NCBI GenBank assembly: GCA_963667855.2
Contig: CAXXKI010000004.1
Location: forward strand, 124,001-188,000
Length of the DNA: 64,000 nt
Origin: G963667855 sp963667855
GTDB lineage: Bacteria > Planctomycetota > Phycisphaerae > UBA1845
Direction of reading: 5' to 3'
Shown: piece by piece, positions 7,601 through 15,588 of the stretch
How positions within the stretch are numbered: the stretch's first letter is position 1
How the letters are laid out: the number at the start of each line of letters is the position of its first letter
Made by a program: the position numbers and the translations under genes
Notes under the pieces: generated by a model
Told to the model about the DNA's origin: nothing
Seen by the model: the letters and a program-made list of their open reading frames with translations, nothing else
Database searches by the model: none

Positions 7601-8749
7601 TTACACCATCCTGAACGGTTCGCAGTCTGATTCGCTTAGCATTGTGGTTATCCCAGGAAGCCGCTTTGCGAGCCTGTCCGCGACCACCTGCATCGTCGGC
7701 CTTTCGCTGGTCCAGTGGTTCAAGGCGATGGCCGAACACCCTTTGCGCAAGATCGTCAGCGCGTCGTGATGGCGTATTTCCCCGGTTACTATAACATCCG
7801 ATTCGGTCAGTGGAATCTTAAACGGCATACTGCCGGCCGCTCCCACCAGGATCACTGCCCGCTCGATTTTCCGCTCCGCCTCGCCCACTATCTGCACGCA
7901 GTTGGCTTTTGTCAGTTTCTTCAATTTCTTGGCCAGGGCGGAAAGCTCCATTGGCTTTGACAGTTTTCCATATCGCCCGGAACCACGCTTAGGGTGGTTG
8001 CTTAACGGGTAAATATCGTACGCCGGCTCCTCGTAAGGGTGAGCGGCCGCCAGCGCATCGCACACCTGCGGAATCTTTTGTTTCGGGCAAACCATTTCCA
8101 GCCGGATTTCCTCTACCCGTTCATATTGACCGGCCTTACCGACAGCGGGATTACTCGCATCGGAACCGAGAAAAGTGCCGTAACCATCCAGGCGGTAACT
8201 GCATTTTGTGTATTCTCCAATAACTCCCGCACCGGCCGCTGACATGGTGTTGGCCACCGCCTCGACGCTTTCCGCCGGTACGAAAACAACTACCTTGCAC
8301 TCGCTTGCTCCGACCGTGTCCAGATATTCCAGCGGCAGGGTATCGGCAATTCCGCAGAAACCCGCGATAACGTCACAGGTGCCGCCCTCGGCCGCGTCCA
8401 GGGCGGTGTGCATACTGTAAATCGCAATCCCCTTGGCAATGCAGCGAAATACAGCCGCTTCCGGACCGCCGCTTTGTGCGGTCAAGCGGGATACCGGCTT
8501 GAAAATGGGCGGGTGATAAGCCATAACCGCGTCCACGCTCTTGGCTATTGCCTCATCGGCCACAACCGGCGTGAGATCGATGCAGAAAAGAACTTTTCGT
8601 ACTGACTGCGAAGTATCGCCCGCGAGCAACCCGACGTTATCCCAGGATTGGGCCAACTCTAAAGGTGCGATCTCGCCAAACGCCTCGCACACTTCACCGA
8701 GTGTGATTCTTTTGCCTGTATTGTTTTTTCGCGCGGTACCCATATTCAA
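7601..8749 (-). CDS. Nif3-like dinuclear metal-centre protein (DUF34, YqfO type)
   Basis: Nif3/DUF34 proteins form hexameric toroids with a two-metal site; some are annotated as GTP cyclohydrolase 1 type 2, but the true activity is disputed. The 382-residue length matches the long YqfO form with an inserted central domain. Metal-ligand signatures are visible: AYHPPIFKP near residue 80, MHTALDAAEGG near 115, and the C-terminal EIRHHDAL and NHWTSERP motifs. The middle (about residues 145-245) holds the inserted domain with the AHPYEEPAYDIYPL motif. It follows pabC by 27 bases and is followed immediately by the zinc-ribbon gene. The start is MNMGTARK or, two codons later, MGTARK. Confidence 0.92.
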   Translation of the reverse strand: MNMGTARKNNTGKRITLGEVCEAFGEIAPLELAQSWDNVGLLAGDTSQSVRKVLFCIDLTPVVADEAIAKSVDAVMAYHPPIFKPVSRLTAQSGGPEAAVFRCIAKGIAIYSMHTALDAAEGGTCDVIAGFCGIADTLPLEYLDTVGASECKVVVFVPAESVEAVANTMSAAGAGVIGEYTKCSYRLDGYGTFLGSDASNPAVGKAGQYERVEEIRLEMVCPKQKIPQVCDALAAAHPYEEPAYDIYPLSNHPKRGSGRYGKLSKPMELSALAKKLKKLTKANCVQIVGEAERKIERAVILVGAAGSMPFKIPLTESDVIVTGEIRHHDALTILRKGCSAIALNHWTSERPTMQVVADRLAKRLPGITTMLSESDCEPFRMV

Positions 8750-8776
8750 ACCTCGCTCAGGATGATACTGAATTCG

Positions 8777-9646
8777 CTATTGGTTTTTGCATTCCCGTTC
8801 CACGGTTTCGCGGAAAAGCTTTAAAAGTCTGGCCGTCATCGGCCCCGGCTTACCCGTGCCGATTGCTTTTTTCTCCACATCGCACACGGGCATAACCTGC
8901 ATACTGGAACCGGTCAACAGCACTTCGTCGGCGTCCAGCAGGTCGTTAATGGTCAGGTTCTTCTCTTCGCATTTGATCGATTGCTTTTCCGCAATCTCTA
9001 TTACCACCGCCCGGGATACGCCGGGCAGTACGGGCGTATTCAGCGGCGGCGTAGCCAGCTCGCCGTTTTTAACGATGAATACACTGCTTATGCACCCCTC
9101 GGCCAGAAAGTTCTGCGGAGTGAACCAGAGAGCCTCTCCGCATTTGAAATTAGTCGCCTGCCGCAGAGCCAGCAGTCGCGGCAGGTAATCGATAGTCTTG
9201 TGCCCGGCCAGTGGATCGGTTGTCGATTGTGTAAAAGGAGAAATCATCACCTTCATCCCGTCGGAGTACAGTTCCGCCGGGTAGGGGGGCAGGTTAACGG
9301 CCGTTACGCACACGTTGAGTTTTGGCGTATTTGCACTTTCGGTCGCCGCGTACATGGACCCTACGGATACCGTTATTCGCAGCCTCGCGGTCTGGAGTTC
9401 GTTTTTTTTCAGCAAGTCGTCAAAATCCCCAGGCAGGGGGAGGTCAGGCCTTTCGATGGGTAATCCCAATTTCTCCGCAGAGGCCAGCATCCGTTCAATA
9501 TGCGAATCCAGACGGAAGACCTTCCCGTAGTCTGCCCGCATGGTTTCAAACAGCCCCGCGCCGTGCAGGAACGCGCCGTCGTAAATGCTTATCCGTGCTT
9601 CGCCTGCCGGAAGAAACTCGCCGTTGAGATATACAATGTCCGCCAT
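8777..9646 (-). CDS. pabC: Aminodeoxychorismate lyase / class IV aminotransferase
   Basis: A PLP enzyme of fold type IV, 289 residues, the usual size. It opens with VYLNGEFLPAGEARISIYD and GAFLHGAGLFETMRA, and the PLP lysine is expected in AGHKTIDYLPRLLA (about residue 150). The C-terminal half shows GVSRAVVIEIA and LLTGSSMQVMPV. Branched-chain aminotransferase and D-amino-acid transaminase share the fold, but the position directly behind pabB argues for 4-amino-4-deoxychorismate lyase, which releases p-aminobenzoate and pyruvate. The spacing to the upstream pabB is about 70 bases, so it probably shares the pabB transcript. Confidence 0.85.
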   Translation of the reverse strand: MADIVYLNGEFLPAGEARISIYDGAFLHGAGLFETMRADYGKVFRLDSHIERMLASAEKLGLPIERPDLPLPGDFDDLLKKNELQTARLRITVSVGSMYAATESANTPKLNVCVTAVNLPPYPAELYSDGMKVMISPFTQSTTDPLAGHKTIDYLPRLLALRQATNFKCGEALWFTPQNFLAEGCISSVFIVKNGELATPPLNTPVLPGVSRAVVIEIAEKQSIKCEEKNLTINDLLDADEVLLTGSSMQVMPVCDVEKKAIGTGKPGPMTARLLKLFRETVERECKNQ

Positions 9647-9715
9647 TTATGTTTCTCTTTCTGGTTGTCGCTGTTCCATCTGGAATAGCCGGTGCTACTA
9701 AGAACGATCTTGGAT

Positions 9716-11116
9716 TTACCCAATAAAACCATCGGTGGAATGACCTATCGATCGGAACATCCCTTCCGCTTTGGCCAGCGTCTCCTGGTATTCCGCCTCC
9801 GGATTACTGTCGGCCGTTATCGCGCCACCGGCGTAAATATGTAATTCGCCGGCATCATAAAACATGGTTCGAATGGCGATGTTCATCAACATCCGCCCAT
9901 CCAGACCAATATAACCGATCGAACCACAGTACACGTCACGCGGAGTCGGTTCCAGTTCCCGAATGATTTCCATTGCCCGGATTTTTGGACAACCGGTGAT
10001 CGATCCACCTGGAAAGCTCGCTCGCAAAAGTTCTACCGCTGATACGCCCGATCGCAATTGCCCCCTGATCGTCGATACCAGGTGATGCACCGTGGGGTGA
10101 TCCTCCACGTCGTGCGCCGCAACCACCTGCACCGAGCCGAATTCGCAAACCTTACCCAGGTCGTTTCGCAACAGGTCGACGATCATATTGAGCTCGGCCA
10201 GATCCTTTTCGCTTTCGGCCAGTTTCATCCTGTTGATCTTGTCATCGGTACGAGAATCTGATCGCCGCCGGGTTCCCTTGATAGGCCGGGTAACAACCTC
10301 GCCGGCAGGGCTCACATCCAGAAACAGCTCCGGCGACGAACTTAAAACCGCCTGCTCGCCCCAGTTGAGCAACGCCGCATACGCCGCCGGGTTTGCCTGT
10401 CGCAGCCGCAAATAAAGATCCAGCGGAGCAGCATTTGTCTTTGTGGTGAATCTCTGGGTCAGGTTGACTTCGTATATATCGCCTGCTGCGATGTACCTGA
10501 TCGCTCGTCGGACATTATCCAGATACTTCTCGTGGCTCAGATTCGCCTGTGGCAACGAGGTCGGCGCCATCAAGTTGGATTCGCCTCGATCGTGTCCGCC
10601 ATTGGTTAAAAGTTTCTCAAGCTTATCCAGACGATCCGAAGACGAAGAGATACTCCCCGGCAGATCCACTGCAACCAGTTGCCAAATTCGTTTCTGATGA
10701 TCGAAAATCGCAGCTGAATCATAGAGTGCGAAACGGAGCCGCGGATTTTTTTCGCCCTTACCGGCCGGTGGTATCCCTTCTAATAGCGTACCAGTTTCGT
10801 ATGGTATGTACCCCACCCAGCCGCCGGCGAATGCAACATCGCTGCAACAAATCACAGGTTGATTCTGTACTGAGTGAGCTAACTGCTCCAACGCGTCAGG
10901 TCCGGTTGCACTGGCCGACACTACATCGATGTCGAGCCTGTTAATAGGTTGAAAACCCATGACGGTGTAACGACCGTAACCGTTAGTGTTACAAACACTT
11001 TCGAGCACAAACGCATCTTCCTCTTTCGAGAAAATCACAAGCGCTCGCGCCGGGTCGCAACCGTTTTTCGCGTTGCGGGTATGTGGTTTCAGACTGTGTT
11101 TTGTGGCCGTTATCAT
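9716..11116 (-). CDS. pabB: Aminodeoxychorismate synthase component I
   Basis: The 466-residue product is a chorismate-utilising enzyme that aminates chorismate for p-aminobenzoate synthesis. Visible hallmarks are IYEVNLTQRF, the PIKGTRRR motif whose lysine is typical of PabB rather than TrpE, the ELNMIVDLLRNDLGKVC block, the GSITGCPKIRAMEII core and the C-terminal YAGGAITADSNPEAEYQET. An N-terminal tryptophan-pocket-like region is present but diverged. No glutaminase partner (pabA) is in the window. First gene of the pabB-pabC-nif3-zinc-ribbon run; the divergent upstream region separates it from the SH3 gene. Confidence 0.93.
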   Translation of the reverse strand: MITATKHSLKPHTRNAKNGCDPARALVIFSKEEDAFVLESVCNTNGYGRYTVMGFQPINRLDIDVVSASATGPDALEQLAHSVQNQPVICCSDVAFAGGWVGYIPYETGTLLEGIPPAGKGEKNPRLRFALYDSAAIFDHQKRIWQLVAVDLPGSISSSSDRLDKLEKLLTNGGHDRGESNLMAPTSLPQANLSHEKYLDNVRRAIRYIAAGDIYEVNLTQRFTTKTNAAPLDLYLRLRQANPAAYAALLNWGEQAVLSSSPELFLDVSPAGEVVTRPIKGTRRRSDSRTDDKINRMKLAESEKDLAELNMIVDLLRNDLGKVCEFGSVQVVAAHDVEDHPTVHHLVSTIRGQLRSGVSAVELLRASFPGGSITGCPKIRAMEIIRELEPTPRDVYCGSIGYIGLDGRMLMNIAIRTMFYDAGELHIYAGGAITADSNPEAEYQETLAKAEGMFRSIGHSTDGFIG

Positions 11117-11296
11117 TGCGGATGCAGATTATAGCAGAGATTGTTTTGTCAGGGGAGTGTTTCTGTTTTTATCCAGTTGATTTGCAACTGATCATGGCTG
11201 GAAAATCAGTTTGGAATTTGTCGAAAAATGTATCACCGTGTAGTTGATTGATACAGTAAATATCCCTTATTTTGCGGTGTTGACGGTGACATTTGA

Positions 11297-11325
11297 TTGA
11301 CAATGGGCAGTTTGCAGGGTAGTGT
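11297..11325 (+). promoter_or_regulatory. Candidate sigma-70 promoter for the SH3-protein gene
   Basis: A perfect TTGACA at 11297-11302, a 17-base spacer and TAGTGT at 11320-11325 lie 60 bases before the ATG at 11385. The -10 keeps only the three most conserved positions. Confidence 0.4.
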
Positions 11326-11384
11326 TAAAGATAGTGGAAATTACGAGAAGGAACGCCTTGCCGGTATATCAAAGGATTGAACCC

Positions 11385-12788
11385 ATGTCCTGTTCAAGCT
11401 CGATTTTGAAATCGGTTATTATCTTTGCTTCAGTTGCTGTCGCTGCCTTTGGGCAGAACGCACCGGCCACCCCGACCTTCGACAAGTTCGTGGGGGAGGT
11501 TACCGGCAAAGTCGTTCATGTTCGCAGCGGTCCGAGCACCAACTACTATGCGGTAGTCAGGCTTGCCGCCGGCGATCGGATCAATGTTGTCCAGGAAGAA
11601 AACGGCTGGTATGCGATCGAGCCGCCAGCTGGCTGTTATAGTCTTGTTTCCAAAGACTACGTTGATGTCGGCAAGAATGGCGATGGTGTTGTTAATGGCA
11701 GTGCCGTTCGCGTACGAGCCGGTTCCGATCTCGATCCGCACCGCTACGCGGTGCAGGCCAAACTCGATAAGGGCGCCGAAGTGAAGGTGCTTGGTGAGGT
11801 TCCCGGTGGCTTTTTGAAAATCGTACCGCCGTCCAACGCCTGCCTTTGGATACACAATGATTACGTGGCCCGTGTTCCGGATAGTCTGTTGAAACTGGAA
11901 CGCAAGAAAAGCGGAAGCAAGCCTGTCGCAAATACGGCCGAGCCGGCTGAGAAGAAAACTTTGGCGAAATCTGAACCGGCTGACAAGCAAGCCGATCAGG
12001 CCGTTGAGCCGGTTAAAAAAGCTGTTGATAAACCGGTAGCGGAGAACCCCGATCTTGAGGTGGATGATACACAAGTGGCCGATGCGCAGGCTGAACCGGC
12101 ACAAGTGCAGCCACAACCGGCCGAAACAGAAGCGGATAGTGACGTTGAAAAGCCCCGCGTCGCCTTGTTCAAAGAGAAAATCGCCGAAGGTGATGAGTTA
12201 ATGAAGGCGGAGCTGGCCAAACCGATTGAGGATCGCGATTTCGCCGACTCCTTGGCCCTCTTCCAGGAAATCGTGGAGCAGTCTGACGACGAGTACGCCA
12301 GTAAATATGCTCGCAGGCGAATCATTCAGCTTAAGCAGGTAATCGAGCGGGTGGAAGCTATTCGCCAGGTTCGGGCTCTTTCAAACAAGGTAACCAAGGA
12401 ACGCAAGGACGCGTTGGCCGGCCGAAACAACATGAGGCCCGAAGCTAAGCAAATCACCCGTGGTTTTGACGCCAAAGGTGAGTTACGAAAGAGTATGGTT
12501 TATTCCTCGCCAATTGGGCCGCGTCGGTATCGCCTGATCGATCCCGATTTGGAGGTTCCGCGAACTCTCTGTTACGTGGAGTTGCCTCAGGATTCCAAGA
12601 TCGATATTTCCAGGTACCTCGGGCGCCTGGTTGGCGTTCGGGCTCGGGACAAGTTCCTGGAGACGGGTGATGTGAATCCCATCCACATTGTCGTTATTGA
12701 GGACATTGTACTGCTTGACGAGGCCGATAATAGTGATTCAGACGTCGACATAGCAGTTCCAGTTGACACAACAGCCGAGGAGGAGTAG
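11385..12788 (+). CDS. Exported protein with two bacterial SH3 domains
   Basis: The ATG at 11385 is preferred over the upstream one at 11322 because AAAGGAT sits 9 bases before it and a signal peptide begins there (SILKSVIIFASVAVAAFGQ). Two SH3b-like units follow: VVHVRSGPSTNYY with the YVDVGK end (about residues 35-95) and SAVRVRAGSDLDPHRY (about 100-165). Next comes an Ala/Pro/Glu/Lys linker of about 90 residues and a C-terminal domain of about 200 residues with helical charged sequence (SLALFQEIVEQSDDEYAS) and a beta-rich end (YRLIDPDLEVPRTLCYVEL). SH3b domains usually bind peptidoglycan or mediate periplasmic contacts; the substrate is unknown. It probably precedes the small lipoprotein gene in the same unit. 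Confidence 0.85.
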   Translation: MSCSSSILKSVIIFASVAVAAFGQNAPATPTFDKFVGEVTGKVVHVRSGPSTNYYAVVRLAAGDRINVVQEENGWYAIEPPAGCYSLVSKDYVDVGKNGDGVVNGSAVRVRAGSDLDPHRYAVQAKLDKGAEVKVLGEVPGGFLKIVPPSNACLWIHNDYVARVPDSLLKLERKKSGSKPVANTAEPAEKKTLAKSEPADKQADQAVEPVKKAVDKPVAENPDLEVDDTQVADAQAEPAQVQPQPAETEADSDVEKPRVALFKEKIAEGDELMKAELAKPIEDRDFADSLALFQEIVEQSDDEYASKYARRRIIQLKQVIERVEAIRQVRALSNKVTKERKDALAGRNNMRPEAKQITRGFDAKGELRKSMVYSSPIGPRRYRLIDPDLEVPRTLCYVELPQDSKIDISRYLGRLVGVRARDKFLETGDVNPIHIVVIEDIVLLDEADNSDSDVDIAVPVDTTAEEE

Positions 12789-12874
12789 TCGTATGCTCTT
12801 ACGGTGACCAGGACGGCGGCTCGTCCGGTCACGATTTAAGAAGTAAACGAGTACTCGAATAACAGAGGTGGTTG

Positions 12875-13051
12875 ATGCGGAACTTGAAACGGAAATTGGC
12901 GGCGTTTTGTGCGGCAGGGATGCTCTTTCAGGCGGTTAGTTGTACGCCGACTACCCAGCAGGCGGTAACTGAATTGATTCAGACTGTTGGTTCGCTCGTC
13001 ATCTCTGACTGGGTTAATCACCAGTTAGGCGTAACTCCTTCGGCTTTTTAG
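12875..13051 (+). CDS. Small lipoprotein, 58 residues
   Basis: A short gene with a strong ribosome site (AGAGGTGG, 4 bases before the ATG). The product starts with a basic n-region (MRNLKRK), a hydrophobic stretch (LAAFCAAGMLFQA) and a lipobox-like VSC, predicting lipidation at Cys23. The mature part is about 36 residues (CTPTTQQAVTELIQTVGSLV...), ending LGVTPSAF. It lies 86 bases after the SH3 gene and 45 bases before gpsA, all on the plus strand. No known family is recalled with certainty. The ribosome site plus lipobox make it convincing despite its size. Confidence 0.75.
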   Translation: MRNLKRKLAAFCAAGMLFQAVSCTPTTQQAVTELIQTVGSLVISDWVNHQLGVTPSAF

Positions 13052-13096
13052 GTTTGATCGTCCTGTCGGGTCGAGTTGACGCGAGCTAATCCAATT

Positions 13097-14098
13097 ATGT
13101 TTTCCACAGTACAACGTGCGACCGTGATCGGTGATGGGGCAATGGGGACTGTGTGCGCCCTGTTGATGGCCGAAAACGGGGTGGACGTCAGGCTGTGGAC
13201 CAACTTTCCCGAGCAGGCCGCGGAAATGCGGCAGGTGGGCGAGAACAAGCGTTTTTTGCCCGGTCATCCGTTTCCGGAGAATATTTTCGTATCCAGCGAG
13301 CCGGATGTTGCGTTTGATGATTCCCAATTGATCGTGTCGGCCGTTCCCTGTCAGTTCACCCGCCCGGTGTGGAAGCGACTGATAGAGTTTTATCCCAAAG
13401 GTGTGCCGGTAGTCAGTATCACCAAGGGGATCGAGATCGCCACGTTGATGGTTTCGACCGAAATCCTGGAAGATGTTTTGGGCGATATCCCCATCGCGGC
13501 CTTGTCCGGACCGAGCATAGCTCCCGAGGTTGCCGACAGGCAGCCCTGCACGGTGGCCGCCTCCAGCCGGAATCTTGAACTTTCCGAACTCGTTCAGCGA
13601 ACCTTCAATACCGATTACTTTAGGGTTTATACCAATACGGACCTGATCGGGGTGGAGATAGCGGGCGCCACCAAGAACGTGATCGCCCTGGCGGCCGGTA
13701 TCATCGACGGTATTGGTGCGGGCTGTAACGCAAAGGCCGCCTTGCTTACCCGCGGACTGGTTGAAATAACCCGTCTGGGAACCGCTCTTGGGGCTAACCC
13801 CGACACATTCAAAGGGTTGGCCGGCGTGGGGGACCTGGTAACCACCTGCGTATCCCAGGTGGGACGGAGCAGGTCGGCCGGTGAGAAGATTGGTAAGGGA
13901 ATGCCCGTAGATGAAGTTATTGCCTCCACCCAGTCGGTGATAGAAGCTATTCCCACAACCGGGGCCGTCCTCAAACTGGCCGAAAAGCACCGGGTGGAAA
14001 TGCCCATAACCAGAGCCGTATCCGAAGTCCTCTCCGGCGAGAAACCGCCCAAAGCCGCAATCCACGACTTGATGACCCGTCAGCTCAAGCACGAATAG
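13097..14098 (+). CDS. gpsA: Glycerol-3-phosphate dehydrogenase, NAD(P)+
   Basis: GpsA reduces dihydroxyacetone phosphate to sn-glycerol-3-phosphate for phospholipid synthesis. The product is 333 residues from the ATG at 13097; a TTG at 13076 would add seven residues. It has the N-terminal dinucleotide loop VIGDGAMGTV, the ISxTKGIE-like SITKGIEI, the LSGPSIAPEV segment, the catalytic lysine in GATKNVIALAAGI and the GLAGVGDLVTTC motif, in the family's order. It is cytoplasmic. It follows the small lipoprotein gene closely and may share its transcript. Confidence 0.96.
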   Translation: MFSTVQRATVIGDGAMGTVCALLMAENGVDVRLWTNFPEQAAEMRQVGENKRFLPGHPFPENIFVSSEPDVAFDDSQLIVSAVPCQFTRPVWKRLIEFYPKGVPVVSITKGIEIATLMVSTEILEDVLGDIPIAALSGPSIAPEVADRQPCTVAASSRNLELSELVQRTFNTDYFRVYTNTDLIGVEIAGATKNVIALAAGIIDGIGAGCNAKAALLTRGLVEITRLGTALGANPDTFKGLAGVGDLVTTCVSQVGRSRSAGEKIGKGMPVDEVIASTQSVIEAIPTTGAVLKLAEKHRVEMPITRAVSEVLSGEKPPKAAIHDLMTRQLKHE

Positions 14099-14334
14099 AC
14101 GCCTCCGATTTGTGTTAAAAATGCTGGAACGCCGCCTGGAGGATTGTCGGGTATCTGCCTACATGGGGCGGGAAGAAAGTTAAGAGGCAATTCAGCAGGT
14201 TCGTAAATAAACAAAAGCGGAAAAAAGGACAAACAACGATATTACTGGTAACAAACCGGTAACACATACCTGGTATCTTTACGCTACAATTGTTCGTTGA
14301 TTTTTCGTACTCTAAAACAAAGGAGTGTAAAGCT

Positions 14335-15462
14335 ATGAAAGCCAGAGTTGTTACGGGATTGATCATCAGTGCGATCTTAGTCTTTGCGAATGGTGCGACA
14401 GCCGAATCGCCGTCCGTGCTTATAGAAAAAGGAATTTACGCGGAGGATACGGCCGGAGATCTTGACGCAGCTATAGAGATATATTCCAGGATCATTGCCG
14501 ATGATAATGCTAAACGCCAATACGTCGCCAAGGCTCAATACCGACTGGGGACATGTTACCTGAAGCAGGGGAAGCAAGCCGAAGCAATTGAAGCTTTTAA
14601 AAGAGTAATTAAGATTTACCCTAACCAACGCCAGGCTTTTTCAGATGCCAGAAGTGAGCTGGCGAAGCTGAGTGATTTTGCGCAGGGACCTCCGATTGTG
14701 CTGAGTACCACGCCGGCAGTTGCTTCCGATATGGTTTCTTCTGAACTGGATAAACTTACAGTGACTTTCGATCAGCCGATGCTGAATAATAGCTGGTCAT
14801 GGACCGGTGGGGGGGATACGTATCCGGAAATAACCGAAAAACCTTACTACGACGACACGAGAATGACCTGCACTCTTCCGGTGAAGTTGAAACCCGGAAC
14901 ACACTACGTGATTGGCATAAACAGCCCCAGTTATCGTAACTTCAAGTCACAGAATAAAGAATCAGCTCAACCGTACCTGTTTGTTTTTGGTACGAGAACT
15001 GATGATGGAAAACCTGCGGTGATTCCCGATTATATTCTGGCTAAGGCGGAGCAGATCAATTCAAAGGTCCCGAAAATCAAACCCAAGAGACCAAAGGTTC
15101 AAAGCACAGTTCCGGAGGCTTTTGCCAATAACGTTTCTCCGGATCTGAAAGAAATAACGGTGACTTTCGATCAAGCCATGGTCGACGGTAGTTGGTCCTG
15201 GACGGGCGGCGGGGATACGTATCCGAAAACCACTAGTAAACCGTTTTACGATAAAGGGCGGACGACCTGTACTTTACCGGTTAAATTGGAACCGGGGAAA
15301 GTTTACTGGATTGGAATAAACAGCCCGAGCTACCAGAATTTTAGAGGTGCCAACGGCCGCTCAGCACAGCGTTATGTGATTCTTTTTGCCACCAGCGATA
15401 AAAATGGTAATCCAACCACCATTCCTGCTGATATGCTTGGAAGCGCCAAAGCTATAAACTGA
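14335..15462 (+). CDS. Exported TPR protein with two duplicated Ig-like domains
   Basis: The ATG at 14335 has AAGGAGTG 8 bases upstream and starts a signal peptide (MKARVVTGLIISAILVFA, cleavage near GATA). Residues about 25-115 form TPR-type helices (AKAQYRLGTCYLKQGKQAEA). Two homologous domains follow, about residues 125-225 and 258-375. Both contain VTFDQ(P/A)M, SWSWTGGGDTYP, the block TCTLPVKL(K/E)PG, IGINSPSY and a final LFATxxD-like strand. They resemble the Big_5/SbsA-type Ig-like fold often found in exported proteins. A Lys/Pro linker joins them. The function is unknown; binding of a partner through the Trp-rich loop is an inference. Confidence 0.85.
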   Translation: MKARVVTGLIISAILVFANGATAESPSVLIEKGIYAEDTAGDLDAAIEIYSRIIADDNAKRQYVAKAQYRLGTCYLKQGKQAEAIEAFKRVIKIYPNQRQAFSDARSELAKLSDFAQGPPIVLSTTPAVASDMVSSELDKLTVTFDQPMLNNSWSWTGGGDTYPEITEKPYYDDTRMTCTLPVKLKPGTHYVIGINSPSYRNFKSQNKESAQPYLFVFGTRTDDGKPAVIPDYILAKAEQINSKVPKIKPKRPKVQSTVPEAFANNVSPDLKEITVTFDQAMVDGSWSWTGGGDTYPKTTSKPFYDKGRTTCTLPVKLEPGKVYWIGINSPSYQNFRGANGRSAQRYVILFATSDKNGNPTTIPADMLGSAKAIN

Positions 15463-15588
15463 ATCGCAGGAAGGACCTGATTGAAGTCCAGCGAACCCGT
15501 TGTCTGAGATTTTTCAGGAAGAAGTAAACAGGGAAAAGGATACTGTTGATCGGGATGATGGATTTATATTACAGACAACCAGTTTTCG

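Noticed and set aside
13025..14092. Minus-strand ORF of 355 residues
   Set aside because: Antisense to gpsA, with His/Gly-rich composition and no homology-like pattern.
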